A DNA stretch of 64,000 bases from Pezicula radicicola (Eukaryota > Ascomycota > Leotiomycetes > Helotiales > Dermateaceae): the NCBI GenBank assembly GCA_003008705.1, contig PDUO01000012.1, positions 324,870 to 388,869 on the forward strand, in the 5' to 3' direction. Shown here piece after piece: positions 10,350-22,753 of the stretch. The notes under the pieces are model-generated. The model ran no database searches. It was not told the DNA's origin and saw nothing but the letters and a program-made list of their open reading frames with translations. The position numbers and the translations under genes were made by a program. Every line of letters starts with the position of its first letter. The first letter of the stretch is position 1.

Positions 10350-12472
10350 TTACAGACTTTGCTTTCCTCGGGTCTCAATTGGCAAAAGGACCATAGCCAC
10401 AAACGCACTCAGGAACAGAGCTCCACTGACAAAAACTGGCGAGCTGGGATTTGCACCCGTGGGCACATTCGCTGCAATGATCGGAGCACAAAGTCCACCA
10501 ACTCTGTTCAGAACGCTGGCAATACCCGTTCCAGTACCGCGGTTTGGGGCCGGGAATGCCTCTGGTGTGTAGGAAAAGAGCACACCATAGGTGATATTCT
10601 GGAAAAAGGCTTCGACAGACGAGAATGCGAGTTGAAAGCTGCTGTCGGCGGAGATGGTAAATAAGAACAAGAAGATTCCGGAGAGAGCTGTGGAGACGGC
10701 CATTGTCCCTTTGCGGCCGATGTACGGGATGTTGACGGTCCAGCAGGCAAGTATCGAACCAGGGAGACCTACAACCGAAGTGATAGCATAGTTGCGGTAG
10801 GTTTCGTATTCAGTGATTGCAGCCCCCGAGGAACCGTGGCCTTTGGCGAGATACTGAGGCAAGAAGGAGTTGAAAAGTGGGTATCCAATTCCGATTGTGA
10901 GCCAGCAGAACCAGATTAGTACTGTCGTGATCCCAAGGCGCTTGGAACTGAACAGGGGACCGATTCTCCCCCTCGAGAAAGAAGCTAGTTTGCGGCGGAC
11001 GATCTCAGTGGTAGATAGTTGGAGATCTGTGACCACCGCTGGATCCCCACCGATTTCGTTGAGAATTTCTTCGGAAAGCCATGTCGTTGTTTTGTTCTTG
11101 TGGGCAATTCCATGAATAACAGATACAGCTTCTGCTTGCCGGTCACGGGATAGCAAGAACTTGGGTGACTCGAAAAGAGTGAAGAAGAAGAAGCGTGAGA
11201 GAAACATGGCGAAGGTTAAGGTACCCAAGGTATAGGCGGTGTATCGCCATCCATGCACATTTGAGAACCACCCTGATCCAATGAAAGCCCAAGCAACCAG
11301 AGAAGCAATAAGTTGCCCAATGGGCCAAAACACCGATAGGAGCGTCAAGAGTCCGGATGATTCTCCAGGGAGGAATTCGAGGAAGAGCGCTCCATCCACA
11401 GGAAGATTACCACCAACTCCAGTTCCAAGAGCTGCAAAAAGGCCACAGGCCCCGATCCAGCTTGGCGCACCACCTGCTGCAATTCCAAATAATCCCGCCA
11501 AGAATAACGTAGCGTTGAAAGCCAATCGTCTGCCCAGGATATCGGAGCCAATGCCCCAGAAGCCCGCACCGATGCAAAGCCCAGTGAAGAGAGAGCACGT
11601 AGTATATCTGATATGCTCGTCTGATATGCCATACTCTTTCGCTATTGATGGCAACGTAAGGGCAACACCTTGTAACCAAAGACTGAAGCCACATAATAAG
11701 TTTTATTGTATTTCGAGGATCATTGGAGACTTACTTGTCGGCAATCCCTATAAATCAGAAACTCGGAGTTAGTTTACTTGTTCTAGCTATTTATCGGGAG
11801 TAGCTCAAACATGATTCAGGAGCAAAGAGTAAATTTAGCCTAGAAGAGGCAAATTTACTCCGAGAACTTGAGACTTACAGCCGAAACCACATAAGACAAA
11901 CAGTTGCCAGTTGTATGTGCCCATTCCAATATCTTGAATAGCTTTATTGATAACTTTTGATTTCACTATTCAAAATTAGTACTTGTTGGGGAAGTGTACT
12001 CCGAGTTTCGATGTGACGAGACATCTTTTATTTGCCCTTTGCTATTCGTGCAATACTTCGCAACTTCAGAGAAGACCAACTCTCTTGAGAGATTTTAATG
12101 ACAGGTCAAGTTCTGCAGCACAAAGAGACAAGATGAGAGAAACTCACAATCATAAGCAGAACCAGTTTCTCCAGCAGCAGTCTCGCGCTGAATTTCAGCT
12201 CTCAATCCTTCAATAGTGTAGGGAGTTGCAAGTGAACTATCGGTCGCGAGTTCACCATTCTCCTCTGTCACCGTCGTAGTTTCCGGGATCTGTTTATCCT
12301 GTTGGTCATCTGAACCATTCAAATCTGAGTTTTGGGTCTGAGTGGCACGACGTTCTTCGTACTGCGCTGCGACTAGACCATGTCGTTTGGCTTGGGCGAG
12401 TGGCACGAGCACACCTGGATAGGTTTTGATAGTGTCCCTTGCAAAGGGGCTAAACATCTCTGGGACCTTCAT
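10350..12472 (-). CDS. Major facilitator superfamily transporter
   Basis: Twelve-helix MFS transporter of the plasma or an internal membrane. Exons on the minus strand are 12148-12472, 11879-11965, 11735-11747 (13 nt) and 10350-11682, giving 585 aa. The N-terminal 105 residues are a polar cytosolic extension. The first helix region reads DIGMGTYNWQLFVLCGFGW, then IADNLWLQGVALTLPSIAKE. Helices 2-3 carry the loop motif GSDILGRRLAF, a variant of the MFS signature GxxxDRxGRR. The segment PVDGALFLEFLPGESSGLL followed by FWPIGQL resembles the SV2/organic-solute branch, so sugars, organic acids or organic ions are all possible; the substrate is unknown. The tiny exon 3 encodes the WIADN stretch and is needed to keep the frame and the conserved helix. 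It has good sites on both sides (TTTATAG acceptor, GTAAGT donor). Confidence 0.85.
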
Positions 12473-13535
12473 GTTTCTGGTCGCTTATGGTGGAAGTGTT
12501 GGCCGACTGATTTACTGCGTTGGCGGAAAGGTGCTTTGGTAGGTGGAGTCGACCGAACAGTGATGCTTTGGAGCTTGTTGGTGTGAGCGCACACTTCACT
12601 CAGCGGATATCGTAGGGGCAATTGTAGTGTTCAGGAGAACTACTGTTCATTACAGCTGCGTCGATGGCGAGTATACATATATAGAGCAATTCGATGAAAC
12701 CTGTATACCAAATATGTTGAATTGGATGGGAATATATATTTGGCGTGTGAAGAAATAGTAGGAAAGGTTTTGTAGATGCGCCCGTGGAAGCTACGGTATC
12801 TAGTTAGTTGTCAAGGTACGCCTAGGAGAGAACGACCTGATGTAAAAGTGAACCAGCGGCGACCAGGTGGATGGGAAGCAGCTACTGGACACCATGATCA
12901 CATGATGTTCGAACTAGGCCCAGAAGCGTATGGGACGATCGAAGGATTAGATTTTAACACCCAAGACCAAAATGGTCTCCATAATGAAACCTTCCAACCA
13001 AGCAGAACCAAAGATAGCGCAAAATCTTTCTTCTAACCACCCCAATATGACGTCAAAGCTACACTTAGCTTTGCCTTTTCACCAGATCGCTTGGCGATGC
13101 CTCGCTTGACTAAGTGATTGGGATAAGCGAGGGATGGCATTCATATTAATTTACGACGGCTATGGTACCATCATACGACTCTTGGACTGCAGAACGACTC
13201 ACAAGAATATTCTTCATATTCCATTCCCCGGTCCATATACATACAACAAAATAGAGCGAACGTCCTCGCTGGAGTCATGACCCATCATCCCATCCTCGTC
13301 TCGTCTCATCTCATCCTTTTTGCCCTTCATCCCCGACTTCTATCTTTCTGCCCTTCGTTCATCCTTCCATTGCCCCCATTGATTCGGTTCGATATGCACG
13401 CCAAGATGATTGGAAAATTATATGTAGTCGCAGTTGTAGGTGTATCACTTAAAAATTAAAACAGAAATAAAGAGATGTGCGGGCCAAAAAGTTTCCACAA
13501 TTGAACGGAGGAAACCAACTCCCAGAGCTGGTTCA
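12473..13535. promoter_or_regulatory. Intergenic with a perfect CRE-like palindrome
   Basis: Upstream region of the MFS gene and 3' region of the BOI-like gene. A perfect TGACGTCA palindrome lies at 13048-13055, the binding site type of CREB/ATF bZIP factors, 576 bp upstream of the MFS start. Whether it acts on this gene is inference. No coding region is supported. Confidence 0.35.
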
Positions 13536-16500
13536 TTAAGCAGTTTGCGGTATGTCCGCCTCACCATTTTTCCCTTGCCAAGAAAAGGCCTTCGCCTTCG
13601 CACTTTCCGCATTTTGTCGCAAGCTTGAACTTGAGGCTTCTGGTTTCAAAATCCCAGATACGCCGCTGTCACCTTCTTTCGGATCACGATCGTAGATGAT
13701 CCCCGAGATATTGAGCCCGTTCTTATCACTGGCCGGTGTCTTCATTGCTTCTTCGTCAACGTGCTCGTCCAGATTCATCAACGCTGGTGGGCGATGTCGC
13801 ATGGCTCGGGCCTTTGCCAGGGAGATTGTCTTTTGTTGGTAAGTTGTGACGATGGGTTGTGTATCGTCTCGATCGATGGTAGCCTTCATGAGTGCAGCCA
13901 TCCAGAGGCGTCCTTGCGTGATGTTGGGAACGGCAAAGTAGTGTACAGTTGGTTTCGTGAAGGTAACTGCTCTAGATAGACCTGCTCGCGGGGGAACAAG
14001 TTTGAATATGAACATGGAATCGCTTGTACTCTTGTTCAACCCCAACGATGTCTCTGCTGCCTCAGCGGCCTCAGCAGAGGTCTGAGTATGAGATCCAGAA
14101 GGAGTAGTTGGGCTAGTTGTCGCGCCAGTCAAAGTAGCATGAAGTCCTGTGAGCCGATCGTTGTCGGCAGGCAGAACACGATGGAACGAAATATCTATCA
14201 AGCCCTTCTCCTGATCGTCATCTTCGGAATAGTAGTAGGAGAGTCGACGTCCCTTCAAGACGAACAACCTCGGCTTCCAGGTTGTCATCAAGTTTGTACT
14301 CTTCTTCTTCATCCACCCACTATAATCAGCACCCTCCATCTGTTCCTTGGGACTTTTCTTCTCGAGGCCACGAGTATAAGCACTAGTTTCCTTCTTCGTT
14401 TTCTTCTTGCTGGCGCGACTGCCAAGACTTCCGGCTGTGGCCATAATGCTTAAACTCTTGGCATCTGGGGAGTCTAGATCTAAGCTCGGCCCGCCAGACG
14501 GCGTGCTCGAACCAGTTCTTGATGGAGAGTCTAAAGAATCTTTCACAGGCGATTGAACCTGATCCGTAGGCGATGTGATACGAGACTTTTCGTGGCCAGT
14601 GACTGCATCGGAAATAGCTCTGAGGCCAAAATGTCGAGATTGTGAGAGGGGTTTGACTGGAAGAAGCCAGTCCGACGGATGACCACGAGAACTGCTAGGT
14701 GACTTGATCGACTCCGTTTCGATCTTCGTGACAGTTGGTGATGGCGCATCTTTTGGTGGTGGCATAGGCCGAGAAGGTGGTTCTAAAGATGCCACAGAAG
14801 GTGCTCTTCTTCGACCATTTACAGACAAGCCATAGTACTTCTGAGAAGCTGATGGAGGGGGAGAGTCGCGAATCGAATCAACACTTCCAAATCTTGAGTG
14901 CCTAGTATGAGCTGTTGCGCTACGTATCCGCTGCTCATCTGTGTAGCTTGAGTTTCGTGAATGTGTCGTAGTACTTCCTCTCTTTCGTAAGACGTTTCTC
15001 TGTCTTCCTTCCAGCTCCCCTCCGGAGAAATAACCACGTTCCAGGGATTCAAATGCGGCAGATGCAGGGGTGCTCTGCGTTAACTGGTCCGTGGAGCCCG
15101 TAGTAATTCCAGCTAGGTCGCTGGACGACAAAGGACGACTAGCTACTGAAGGAGATGCATTTCCCATCGTCCAATTTCTATCAAACGAAGGCTGTTTCTT
15201 GTGAAATGTTTCCTGAATGACCGGGGAAGCTGACGTGCTGTCTCCTGCTAGGGTACCCATTATGGATGTTGTACCAAAGTCTTGTGCTACAGAGTTTTGT
15301 CGGGAATGATGCATATCCCGGATTGACGCCGCGGATGGTCTAGTCTCGGTCGCCGGTCTGGTGGGGCTGTCTTTTGAAGTCTTTGGAGATACAGGAGAGG
15401 ACATAGAATCATTTCGCGATTTGTGTCGTTGGGATAGTCGCGAGTTCTGCCGAGATCCAGGTCTTTCCATTAGACTCGGTATTCTTGGGAGAACAGCTGT
15501 GGTGGAGATACTGCTACGGCTTCGAGTCCTGCTAGCCTCGTCTGAGCTGACTTCACTGCCATAAGTGCCTGTATTCCGTCGAGTTGTACCATTGACTTCA
15601 TCTTGAAGGGCTTTGATCTTCTGCCAGGTCTTTAACCTTCGCCCAACAGAGCCTAAATCGAATTCTTTCAGAAAAACGGAGGCTTGGTCCATCCCGAGGA
15701 GGACATCGCCCGTAATTTCCTGGTCACGAAAGACCTCACAATGCTTTGATTCAACACCTGAAGTGAAGAGACATTCGGCAACTTGGTCTGGTGTCCAAGC
15801 CTCAACCTCCTCCCGAGTATGTATGCCCTCTTCTTCCTCATCAGTCTCTTCGCCATTGATATACGATAGTCGCTGGTCTAGGTGACTGCTGTATTCGCTT
15901 CCTGAATCATTCCCTCTATGATCTCCCGTGTTTGAGGGCGATTTCATGTCGGTTATATGCTCATCGATAACACTCAGAGTCTCGTTCATAACTGGACTGT
16001 CCTGGCCCTGTGCATGGGCCTTTGCTGCGGAAGTACTGATCAGGTTCTTTGGCAGTGCCGATGCAGTGATTGTGTTGCCCATTGCAGAAGGAATAGCGGT
16101 CTCGGAATCATGTGAGATTGATGGGCTCAAGGGTGAGGTTATGCTAGACGTATCCAAATCCGATGAACTTGGTTGGCGGCTTGCTTGTGGTGTAACATCT
16201 GTTTCTGGAACGGTTATTCTAGATCCGTTTGTAGTATTCGCCTGCTCAGCCGGTACAGTTGTAACGGGGGTCTCGACATCTACTGGATGTGATCTTGGGA
16301 TTGAAATAGTATTCTGGGGATAAGAGGGAGGGCCGCGAGGGGCTAATCTGGTGTAGACTGTTCGATAGTTAGTCGCTAGCTCAGGGGAATATACGTTATG
16401 CTAGAAACCCGACCTTCAGGAAATAGACCATTGTTTCCATTTGCCAAATGGCGTCCAAGGTACCACCCGTCTCCAAAGTCATCGTCGCGTTCAATCAACT

Positions 16501-16766
16501 CAACGCGGTCACCTTTCGCTAAACTTAACTCATCTGAACTGCGGGCAGAAAAGTCATCTATGATAATACAAGTCAGCTCAATTTCTTTGCCCAACACTAC
16601 CCTCTCTAAATCTCGCAACTTCCTGGGCCTTGGTAATAGCATCGGCCGGCAAACAAGAACAGACTTGACCAGAAACAACATCGGACTTACGAATTACGAT
16701 CAGTATTTGCCCTACCTCCGGCCTGGGCTTGTCTCCCTGCGACTCAGCAGCTAGTCGAGATGCCAT
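13536..16766 (-). CDS. BOI2: BOI1/BOI2-type polarity protein (SH3-SAM-PH)
   Basis: Homologue of yeast Boi1/Boi2, cortical scaffolds that bind Bem1/Cdc42 and help exocytosis and polarised growth. Exons 16691-16766, 16414-16557 and 13536-16357 give 1013 aa. The SH3 domain (about residues 20-75) is assembled over three exons and reads HDFSARSSDELSLAKGDRVE, then DGWYLGRHLANGNNGLFPE and VYTRLAPRGPPSYP. The SAM domain (about 259-328) has WTPDQVAECLFTSGVE and FDLGSVGRRLKTWQKIKAL. The PH domain (about 745-890) starts SGWMKKKSTNLMTTWKPRLF and ends WMAALMKATID. Between them lie about 400 Ser/Pro-rich disordered residues. Intron 2 uses a weak GTCGGG donor. It was chosen because it restores the FPEVYT end of the SH3 fold, whereas the nearby GTATAT leads to a stop. 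Boi1 and Boi2 cannot be told apart here. Confidence 0.9.
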
Positions 16767-18236
16767 ATCTGCTCAGGAGTCGTAAGTTCCTCCGAGGACC
16801 AAGTTCCAATCACTGTTCAACCATCAGGAGTAATTTTAATGCCGATTCTACAATGGTGAATTTTCGAGCCCGCGCTGGCGAAACGGATCAAGGTTGAATC
16901 GATTCTCAAGATGATGGGAGAGAATATCGGACGGGTACGCAGCAGTTGAGGGACACGATGGCAGAAAAGGGAGCGGCTGAGGTTGGCTTCGTTGTCGCTG
17001 TCTGTCGTGGCATGGATCCTGCCTCGGGGTACGAGTGGTCGTTCGTTCGATTGCGAGGGGCCTTTTGCCAGGATGCAATTCAATTGCAGCAGTGCTGGTA
17101 GTCACCAGCTGCCACCCGACTGCACAGAGAACCAATGGTTGAGGGGGGGGTAAGGACTGGGTTCCGTAGAAGAGGGAGATGAGGTCGATACGTCGTCCGG
17201 TATTGATTTGTCTGTCGCAACACAATATTAGGAGAGATGATCTGGGTCTATCGGTCCAAGTGCTCTTGGCATTACAGCGCTGGGAATTTTGGCAGGTTCC
17301 GCCCGAGTGAGACACCAGAAGGGTTTAGGTTGCCCGTAAAACGGTAAATTTAAGAGCTGAAGTGTTAAGCCCCTCAATTTGGGTAGCTATATCACATGGT
17401 AACCCGTGCGACACCAAGACGAGACAAAGTAGTGAAGACAGACTGGATATGGCATGCTCTGGAGATATCTGAGGGTCTTAAGGACATATTTAAGGGGGTC
17501 TTGCCTATGTTCTCAAAAATCCTCAACATCTTGGGGCCAAAAGCCATTTCAATGCTTTTGTTTTTTTTTAAGTAAATTAGGGAAGTAATAATAAGCGGAT
17601 AAATAACTACGGTACTGGTGGCTAATAAAACCCAATTGCGATTAGTTTTCCGTTGGAGCAACTTAGCAAGGGAAGGGAAGGGAAGCAGCCGGGGGGTCTT
17701 GGCTCGGACTTTGATGTTTGCATGGGCAGAAAGAACATGGCCTTTGTACTCAGAACCTCACTGTATTGATGTTGTGGTAGACCACACCGCGTCTTTCTCT
17801 CCGTTTCTATTCTTCGATACTCGACATTGTTTCTTAGTTATCTTGTTTTCCTTTCGAGTCGCACCATCACACATTATACAAACAATAATCTATCGTCATC
17901 TTCCTGCGTCGTGTCCTTCTGCGTCGCTCTTCCCGACTCTGCAGCGAACAATCCCTTGGGGCGTGAAGTGAAGTGAGAGTGACCTCAAGGCAGCGTCTTG
18001 CCTTCTTATCACATCTTGAACTATTGCGCTATCCCTACACAGCGTGGAAGAGGTACTGTGTCCTGCGTCATCTCAAAGCCTATTGTGCTTTCCCGGTTCA
18101 TCTGGTGCATTTGCGATCTGGACAACCCCTCCGGGTGCCATCATACAGACAACGGCCTGCTCTACTCAACATATTCTAACCTACCACCAGTCCGATGTTA
18201 TGTTTGCCCCCCCGAATTGGAATGTCGTCCTGAGAT
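16767..18236. promoter_or_regulatory. 1.5 kb divergent intergenic region (BOI-like / MIZ)
   Basis: Region between the divergent BOI-like and MIZ genes. It contains a G run near 17143, a poly-T tract near 17569 and pyrimidine-rich DNA just before 18237, typical of fungal leaders. Open frames on the minus strand (for example 16848-17315) are low-complexity and lack any domain, so I treat them as leader DNA. Confidence 0.4.
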
Positions 18237-21200
18237 ATGCCTCGACCCCCGCCTTCAGATAGTCGCATTGCGACGAGTGCGGATCGAGAAGTTGCGTCGT
18301 CGAACACCACGCTGAATACTTTGCTTGGAAGACAAAAGTCATGGATGGTGGGACATCATGGAGATCCCATACGCCCGACACCGCGCCCACCATTACCAGC
18401 AGTACAGAAATCATCTGCTGCAGTGTTGCCCTCGCCAGCTCCAAGTGATGAGCCTAGTCCGGTTATGCACACTCAAGACAGCCCGACCATAGGTCTTTCA
18501 CAAGTCGAAGCTCGGGCGAGGACTTCTGCAGGACGCCCCAATAATATCAGCGAAAATCGACGGCCTCCAAGCAATGACCAAAGATCCAGTGCTCAGAGCA
18601 ATCCGCCTGTAGGATATACAGATAGTAGCTTGGCAAACGGGTCTCAGTCTCAAGCACAAACTTCTCGAGAACCTCTGGCCCAACTGCGCAATGAGATGCA
18701 GGCCCATGTACCTTCTCCACAGGAAAGTCAGACGCATCCATCACCAGAACAATCTACTACGTTCCAGCAACAGCCTCGAACCGCTCCATCCCAGTGGCCA
18801 TCCCAAATAGTGCCTCAACCACAATCAGTAGCATCCCATAGCCAGAGGCGAACAATATCGCCGGCTGTTTCGTCGCCGCAGATCCAGCAAGCTCAAGGCC
18901 ATGTTTATAATGCGAGGAATCAGAGCACCAATCATCAAAGAACAGGGTGAGTTTACCTAACAATACTAGTTATCTTAGCTAGCGAGTCAATGTTTGTGAT
19001 CGTTTACATGGGTAGATATGCTAACCTAATGCTAACTCAGTAATCATAGGGGACAGCTGGTGTCACTACAGACTCGAATACCCTTAATCGACTCGCATAT
19101 TAAGTCGATTGGTAGTCCAGATCTCAATGAGACCCTTGAAGGCCCGAGACTTGTGTTACTTAGAGACGCCTGTAAGGAAGAAGATATGTTCTATGTAGCG
19201 CTGCACCAGATTTTCTGTCTCTGGTCACTCAAGCGAGAAAATTTCCCGGTGATTAGTGGCCTACCTAACACCGTTTCTCTCCAATCTGCATTCACCACTA
19301 TTGGCACTTTCTTACGTACCAATGATGGTCTGGGGAATTCTGAGCTGAAATGGTTTTCTGATTTCCCAAGTCCTTTGGAAGATCTCCTCAAAACCTCGGA
19401 ATCGTATCGATCAACGTTGGCAAATGTGGGTGTGTTTTTGATCAAACTTAGCTCAGATTTCCAAAAATTGGAGAAGCAGTGCAGTTCAAGAGGGTATCCA
19501 CCGCTTATGGATGAGTTGACGGAGCGCCTTGGGTTATTTTCTACAGTCTTGCAGGCTGTAGTTTCCAGATACATACGACGCAACCTCGGCTTTGCAGATG
19601 ATGAACTAGGCTATAAGGTGCATAAGGCCTTCGAAGAGGATAAAAAGGGTCATTACGAACTTATTGCTAGGAATGGCACTAATCGACCACCAACAGAGCG
19701 AGAGTACCGACAACATCAGGCCAACATCAGAAACCAATACCTCACGTTGTACAACGAGCGGAACTCTAGGAGGCGTTCATCCACAAATCTAGCAGGGAGC
19801 CCAAACCTACACGCTACGACTCCAATGGTACCGAGTAACGGGTATTTTCAACCAGCCGGTACCTCTCAGGCGCCTTCAGCTTCCAATACACCTTTCCCTT
19901 TTGTACAACAAAACTCAGTAATTCACTCCCAAGTTGCATCCCAACATGGCACGCCAATGTTCACCGGTTCTCCGAATCTCTCAACTCAATCCGGAGCTAT
20001 ATCCTCTCCAAATCTTAACGGCCAACAAAGTTATAGCCATACTGCCAGTCCTATTGTGTCTCAGGGATCTCTCATGGATCCAGGTTTTCAACGTGCTTCC
20101 CCTGTCATGATGACCCACAATAGCCCTATCATCCAAAATGGCCCCGCACATCAATTTGCTAGCCAGAGGAGTCAAAATTATGAGAACCAACTACAATATC
20201 AAAGGCAGCAGCAGCAACAGCAGAATGCCCAAGCTCAATTACAGCAATTCCAACAGCAGAATGGACCGGTTCAATTACAGCAGCAGCAATGGCAACAAGC
20301 TCACCAATATCTGCAGGGCCAGGAAGTCAACAATCAACGTCAAGCTCAACAACACCACGTGACGAACCATGGCCAGCAATTTTCTCAAATACCAGCTACT
20401 CATGAGCAACATTCTCACCTTCAAGCACAGGCGATGAACCAGCGTCAGGCTATGCGGCAGCAACAAAATCAATTTCAGATCACGCAGCAGGCAGCGCAGC
20501 AACAACATCAACGCGTGCTCAACGCGCAAAACTATGCACACCAGCAACGTATCTTACAGCAACGCATCTTACAGCAACAACAACAGCCACATCAAGCTAT
20601 AACGCAGCTGCCACAGACACCCACCAGTCTGCAGGACCAGCGCATTCAGCAAGTACTTGAAATGAATCGTGCTCAGAGAAGAACGATACCTGGCCCTTGG
20701 TCTGGTTCAGGATCAGAGCCAAATGCTAGAAGTAATACTCTTTCATCAAATGCCACACCGATAGTTTATCAAAGTTTGCCCAGCAATTCTTCGGATAGTT
20801 CTGTCTTACCCCAAGGAGCTTTACAACCACTTGTTCCGACCAATCACGCCCTCGCTCATCAACATGCTGCTATGCCATTACACAAGAAAACCTTTATACC
20901 TCCTGCAGGCTTTCCTTATCCAGCGGAACATCCTAGGCCAGAAGAAACAACTCTTCACCAAGCTCATGTGCGGAGCCCACGTCTAAGCACGATTATCTCA
21001 GGGACGGAAACGGCCGAAGAGGGTTCACCTCCAAGGCTTTATCAATGCGTAAAGGGGTTTGCAATCAAACCGGTGAAGCTTCCAACGAAGGTCCATGTCA
21101 TAACTTATTCGTTTACGTTGACCAAGCAGCAGTGGGATTTGATCGCGACAGACAAGATTGTTGGCACTCATGTTAAACGTCCCGTCATGCGTACCTTCAA

Positions 21201-22098
21201 GCATGGCTCTTTGGTGTACCGGCTACGGTGTATACGTTCCAAACCCGATGCAACAGTATGTCTTCCTCAAGATTGGGTTGTAAGTGATACGGCATGGCCA
21301 CAAACTGTGTTTTTGCAGATGAATGGACAGACTCTAGAGATCAGACGGAAAACTCAACATGGGAAAGATCTTCCTGTTGATATTACACAATATATTAAGG
21401 ATCCAGCTTTGGATGGACCTAACACTATCGTCGTATCGATTCCAAGAGCACGGAAACCAATGCCACCAGACACGAGTTATTTCTTCGCCATTGAAGTTAT
21501 TGAGGTACTGGATCACAAGACAATCATGGACATGTGTTTGCAAAACCAACGTATTCCTGCATCACAAACATTGAATGCAATAAAAAAGAGTCTATCTGGA
21601 TCATCTAGTAGCGACGATGAGCTCTGTATGGTAGCTAGCGATCTTTCCATCGATCTTGCAGATCCTTTCACGGCTAGAATTTTCGAGACACCTGTTCGAG
21701 GTAATAGCTGCTTGCACAGAGAATGCTTCGATCTCGAAACCTTCCTCATGACGCGCATCAGTAAAGGGAAAAAAGCAGGCGAACCATGCATGATTGATGT
21801 CTGGAAATGCCCATTGTGTGGACATGATGCTCGCCCGTACAGCCTACGCATCGATGACTTCCTAGTGTCCGTTCGGAGGGAACTAGAAAAGCAAGGAAAC
21901 CTTAGTGCCAAAGCAATCTTAATAGCTGCAGATGGTACCTGGAAGCCAAAGCCCGAGCCAGAGTCTCGCAAGAGGAAGTTGACCAAAGATGAATATGATT
22001 CGGAAGATACAGACGACGATATGCCACTCCGGAAGAAGCAGGTATTCGCGAAGGAAAAGGAAAAGGTGCCCGAAGTTATTGAACTGGACAGCGATTGA
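18237..22098 (+). CDS. MIZ/SP-RING zinc-finger protein, candidate SUMO E3 ligase
   Basis: Large nuclear-type protein with a C-terminal MIZ (SP-RING) finger, the catalytic module of PIAS/Siz and ZMIZ proteins, which bind Ubc9 and promote SUMO transfer. Exons 18237-18946 and 19050-22098 give 1252 aa. The intron (103 bp) has a GTGAGT donor. The SP-RING reads SCLHRECFDLETFL, then VWKCPLCGHDARPYSLRIDD, with C1124, H1126, C1129 and C1157, C1160 as visible metal-ligand candidates. Upstream is a beta-rich region (VHVITYSFTLTKQQWDLI, TNIVVSIPRARKP-like strands), as in the PINIT/ZMIZ layout. Residues about 620-770 are extremely Gln-rich (CAG/CAA runs). The tail is acidic and ends VPEVIELDSD, where VIELDSD looks like a SUMO-interacting motif (hydrophobic core plus acids). 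Activity is inferred. It may instead act as a ZMIZ-like co-regulator. Confidence 0.8.
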
Positions 22099-22753
22099 TG
22101 AAGATAAACGGTACGGAAATGGGCGGTAGATGGTGTCACACGCTCTTACACTACCATATTAATTTTGCTTTCGTTGCATTTTCTGATTTTATGGAGTTCA
22201 TGGGGGTAATGGATGAGGAGAACGGCGAATTAGGACTATGGACACGGTCGGAGCTTTACTTGAAAATTCGGCGTAAGAGTCAGTCTTGTTGCTTTCAAAA
22301 CATACCCCGGCGTTGCTTACAATGTGTTACATACTACTTTGCATTTTGGTTTTTTCCTATCGGCATAGCGGGTAGTAGCAGAATGGGTACACTTTCTTTT
22401 TTTAAGTTGAGCGCGGGACAATTGCAAAGTACAGTAGCAGGATACGAAATATTAATACGTAAACCGAATGATTCTCAATGATGGGTACGGAGAGCAACAC
22501 AAGTGACGCATGTGGGAGCGAAAATGGGAGCTGTATTCTTTCTGTATAGAACAGAGGTGAGTGGCTTATTTGTAGGGAAAGGGGAGAAGGGACAGGTTAT
22601 ATGAATATTGCCTTCTACGCACTCCAGTTTTTCAACACATCCATTTCTTTAGATGAAATATCACTGATCCATGACTTGTGGCCCGTGAAATCCATGACCC
22701 GTGAAATCCCTTGAATTGAACGCCAAAATTTATCCTACAGACAATATAAATTA
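22099..22753. other. Convergent 3' intergenic region
   Basis: The 655 bp between the stop codons of two convergent genes hold only probable 3' UTRs. A short direct duplication (CCATGACTTGTGGCCCGTGAAAT / CCATGACCCGTGAAAT type) lies near 22670-22710. Confidence 0.4.

Noticed and set aside
16848..17315. 155-codon minus-strand frame upstream of the BOI-like gene
   Set aside because: Low-complexity, no domain, and it lies in a probable leader.
21513..22139. 208-codon frame antisense to the MIZ gene
   Set aside because: Shadow of a well supported coding exon; no domain of its own.
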